From positions 1-50,333 of the forward strand of contig JAJRVV010000075.1 of the NCBI GenBank assembly GCA_024277135.1: a stretch of DNA of 50,333 nt, in the 5' to 3' direction. Of this stretch, positions 49,257-50,333 are shown one piece after another. The notes below the pieces were generated by a model, which saw only the letters and a list, made by a program, of their open reading frames with translations, was not told where the DNA came from and made no database searches. The number at the start of each line of letters is the position of its first letter. Position 1 is the first letter of the stretch. This DNA comes from Chloroflexota bacterium (GTDB taxonomy: Bacteria; Chloroflexota; Anaerolineae; Promineifilales; Promineifilaceae). The position numbers were made by a program, and so were the translations under genes.

Positions 49257-50261
49257 ATGGCGAATTCCGAAAAGCAGGACAAGTATTTGCATAAGGCGCT
49301 CAAAGAGCCGCCGCTCAAGTACCAGAGAGACGGACAGCTCACCCTATTTTCAGAAGACCAACTGGCAAAAGGGCAAATCGTTGAAGTGGATGTGCCAGAC
49401 ACAACGGAACCGCGCCTCTTTTACCAACACCCTAACGGCGCTATTTATATTGGGGATTCCATTCGCTGGTTGGCGTCGCTGCCGGAAGAAAGTGTGGATT
49501 TAATTCTGGCAGATCCGCCTTACAACATTAAGAAAGCCGAATGGGATACCTTTGAGTCCCAACAAGCCTACGTGAACTGGTCATTGAAATGGATAAAAGA
49601 AGCAGCGCGGGTTTTGACGCCTGCCGGAACATTGTATGTGTGTGGATTTTCTGAAATTTTGGCAGACATCAAACTGCCAGCGCTGCAATACTTTGCCGGT
49701 TGTCGCTGGCTGGTATAGCATTATAAAAATAAAGCCAACTTGCGCAATGATTGGGGGCGTTCTCATGAAAGTATCTTGCACTTCCGCAAAAGTAAGGATT
49801 TCACTTTCAATGTAGATGAGGTTCGTATTCCTTACAGCGATCACACCATGAAATATCCGGAACACCCCCAGGCGGAAACGAGTCAGTATGGCAAAGGGAA
49901 AGCATACATCTGGCGGCCTAATTCCAGAGGCGCCAAGCCCCGTGACGTGATTGAAATATCTACAACCTGCAACGGGATGAATGAATCTACGCCGCATCCC
50001 ACGCAAAAGCCGGAGGAGTTGTTCCGTAAACTGGTTTTGGCTTCTTCCAGTGAGGACGATCTGGTTGTTGATCCGTTTTTGGGTTCAGGCACAACGGCCG
50101 TTGTCGCTGAACAACTGCATCGGAGATGGATGGGATGTGATTTGTCGGCGGAGTACGGCCGTTGGGCTGTGCAGCGCATTGAAAGGGTCAAAGATTGGCC
50201 GGTTGAAAAGTGGATTGAGTTTGATTTGAACAACGCTAAGCGGAGAAAATCCATTCGATGA
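49257..50261 (+). pseudogene. Beta-class DNA methyltransferase interrupted by an in-frame amber codon
   Basis: Reads as one methyltransferase in a single frame except for TAG at 49716-49718. The N-terminal piece contains the catalytic motif ADPPYNIKKAEWD (about residue 85 onward) and a helix ending CRWLV. After TAG the frame continues HYKNKANLRNDWGRSHES and ends with the AdoMet-binding motif DPFLGSGTTAVVAEQL. The order catalytic motif then AdoMet motif is the beta class. Family proteins have Trp where TAG stands (RWLVWHYKNKANL), so a TGG-to-TAG change explains the break. The start could be ATG 49257 or an in-frame TTG at 49248. The 3' part carries ACGGCCGT octamers. The next gene is coupled by ATGA. 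Confidence 0.85.
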
Positions 50262-50333
50262 GCGTCCCATCCTTATTCGACTTGCAAGTCAGCGTGCAGG
50301 ATAAATCCGCTTTTACTGATTTGGCAGCTTATC
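50258..50333 (+). CDS. Partial gene coupled to the methyltransferase (runs off the window)
   Basis: An ATG at 50258 overlaps the methyltransferase stop codon (ATGA) and its frame (MSVPSLFDLQVSVQDKSAF...) is open to the window end. Overlap with a DNA methyltransferase makes a restriction enzyme the likely candidate, but 25 codons are too few to recognise a family. Confidence 0.5.
   Translation, partial: MSVPSLFDLQVSVQDKSAFTDLAAY

Overview
The window is about 50 kb of moderately GC-rich bacterial chromosome. Gene content and style point to the Chloroflexota, most likely an Anaerolineae-type lineage: several large polytopic GT39-like glycosyltransferases with a lumenal beta-sandwich tail, proline/threonine-rich linker plus SH3 proteins, BTAD/AAA regulators, and a Liv-type transporter mixed with acyl-CoA ligases. 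That assignment is inference, because no rRNA or marker tree is available here. There is one tRNA (Asn). I saw no rRNA, CRISPR array, phage or transposase gene.

Layout. 0-6.4 kb: scpB, an M20 peptidase, a C-terminally anchored surface protein, an isoaspartyl peptidase, a palindromic MITE-like repeat, tRNA-Asn and gpmI. 6.4-9.3 kb: a possible structured leader with a terminator-like hairpin, then a three-gene ABC-2 exporter. 9.3-15 kb: two convergent glycosyltransferases and a carboxylesterase. 15-18.7 kb: a minus-strand group of xdhD (its 2Fe-2S domains have lost 7 of 8 cysteine ligands), a DUF6883-type gene broken by a 137-bp MITE, and a DUF4926 gene. 18.8-21.9 kb: an MFS transporter, an SH3 protein and a cNMP-binding/SpoIIE phosphatase. 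22-24.3 kb: an AT-richer restriction-modification island. 24.3-30 kb: two more glycosyltransferases and a secreted DUF11-like protein. 30-38.7 kb: a long minus-strand operon livG - acyl-CoA synthetase - livH - livM - livK - livF - PaaK-like ligase - hotdog thioesterase, which looks like uptake coupled to CoA activation of a carboxylic acid. 38.9-43.8 kb: malQ followed by a BTAD/AAA regulator that is split by a -1 frame change. 44-48.6 kb: OsmC-like protein, folK-folP, and two acyl-CoA dehydrogenases. 48.6-50.3 kb: a Phd/RelE toxin-antitoxin pair, a beta-class DNA methyltransferase interrupted by one amber codon, and the start of a translationally coupled gene that runs off the window.

Two DNA-level patterns cut across the genes. 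First, the palindromic octamer ACGGCCGT occurs about 80 times by eye, in all reading frames and in intergenic DNA, but is absent from the restriction-modification island; it behaves like the HIP1 octamer of cyanobacteria. Second, short tandem repeats with mostly 7-bp units (GGATTTT, GATTTTT, AAAACGA) or related AT-rich units sit at many gene borders and in several places have become part of coding sequence (start of the BTAD regulator, start of one glycosyltransferase, the linker in XdhD, the tail of the phosphatase).

The best candidates for follow-up are the octamer, the MITE insertion with its target-site duplication, the cysteine-less XdhD, the single-codon methyltransferase lesion, and the putative leader RNA of the exporter. 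I did not find one clear-cut undescribed multi-gene system.
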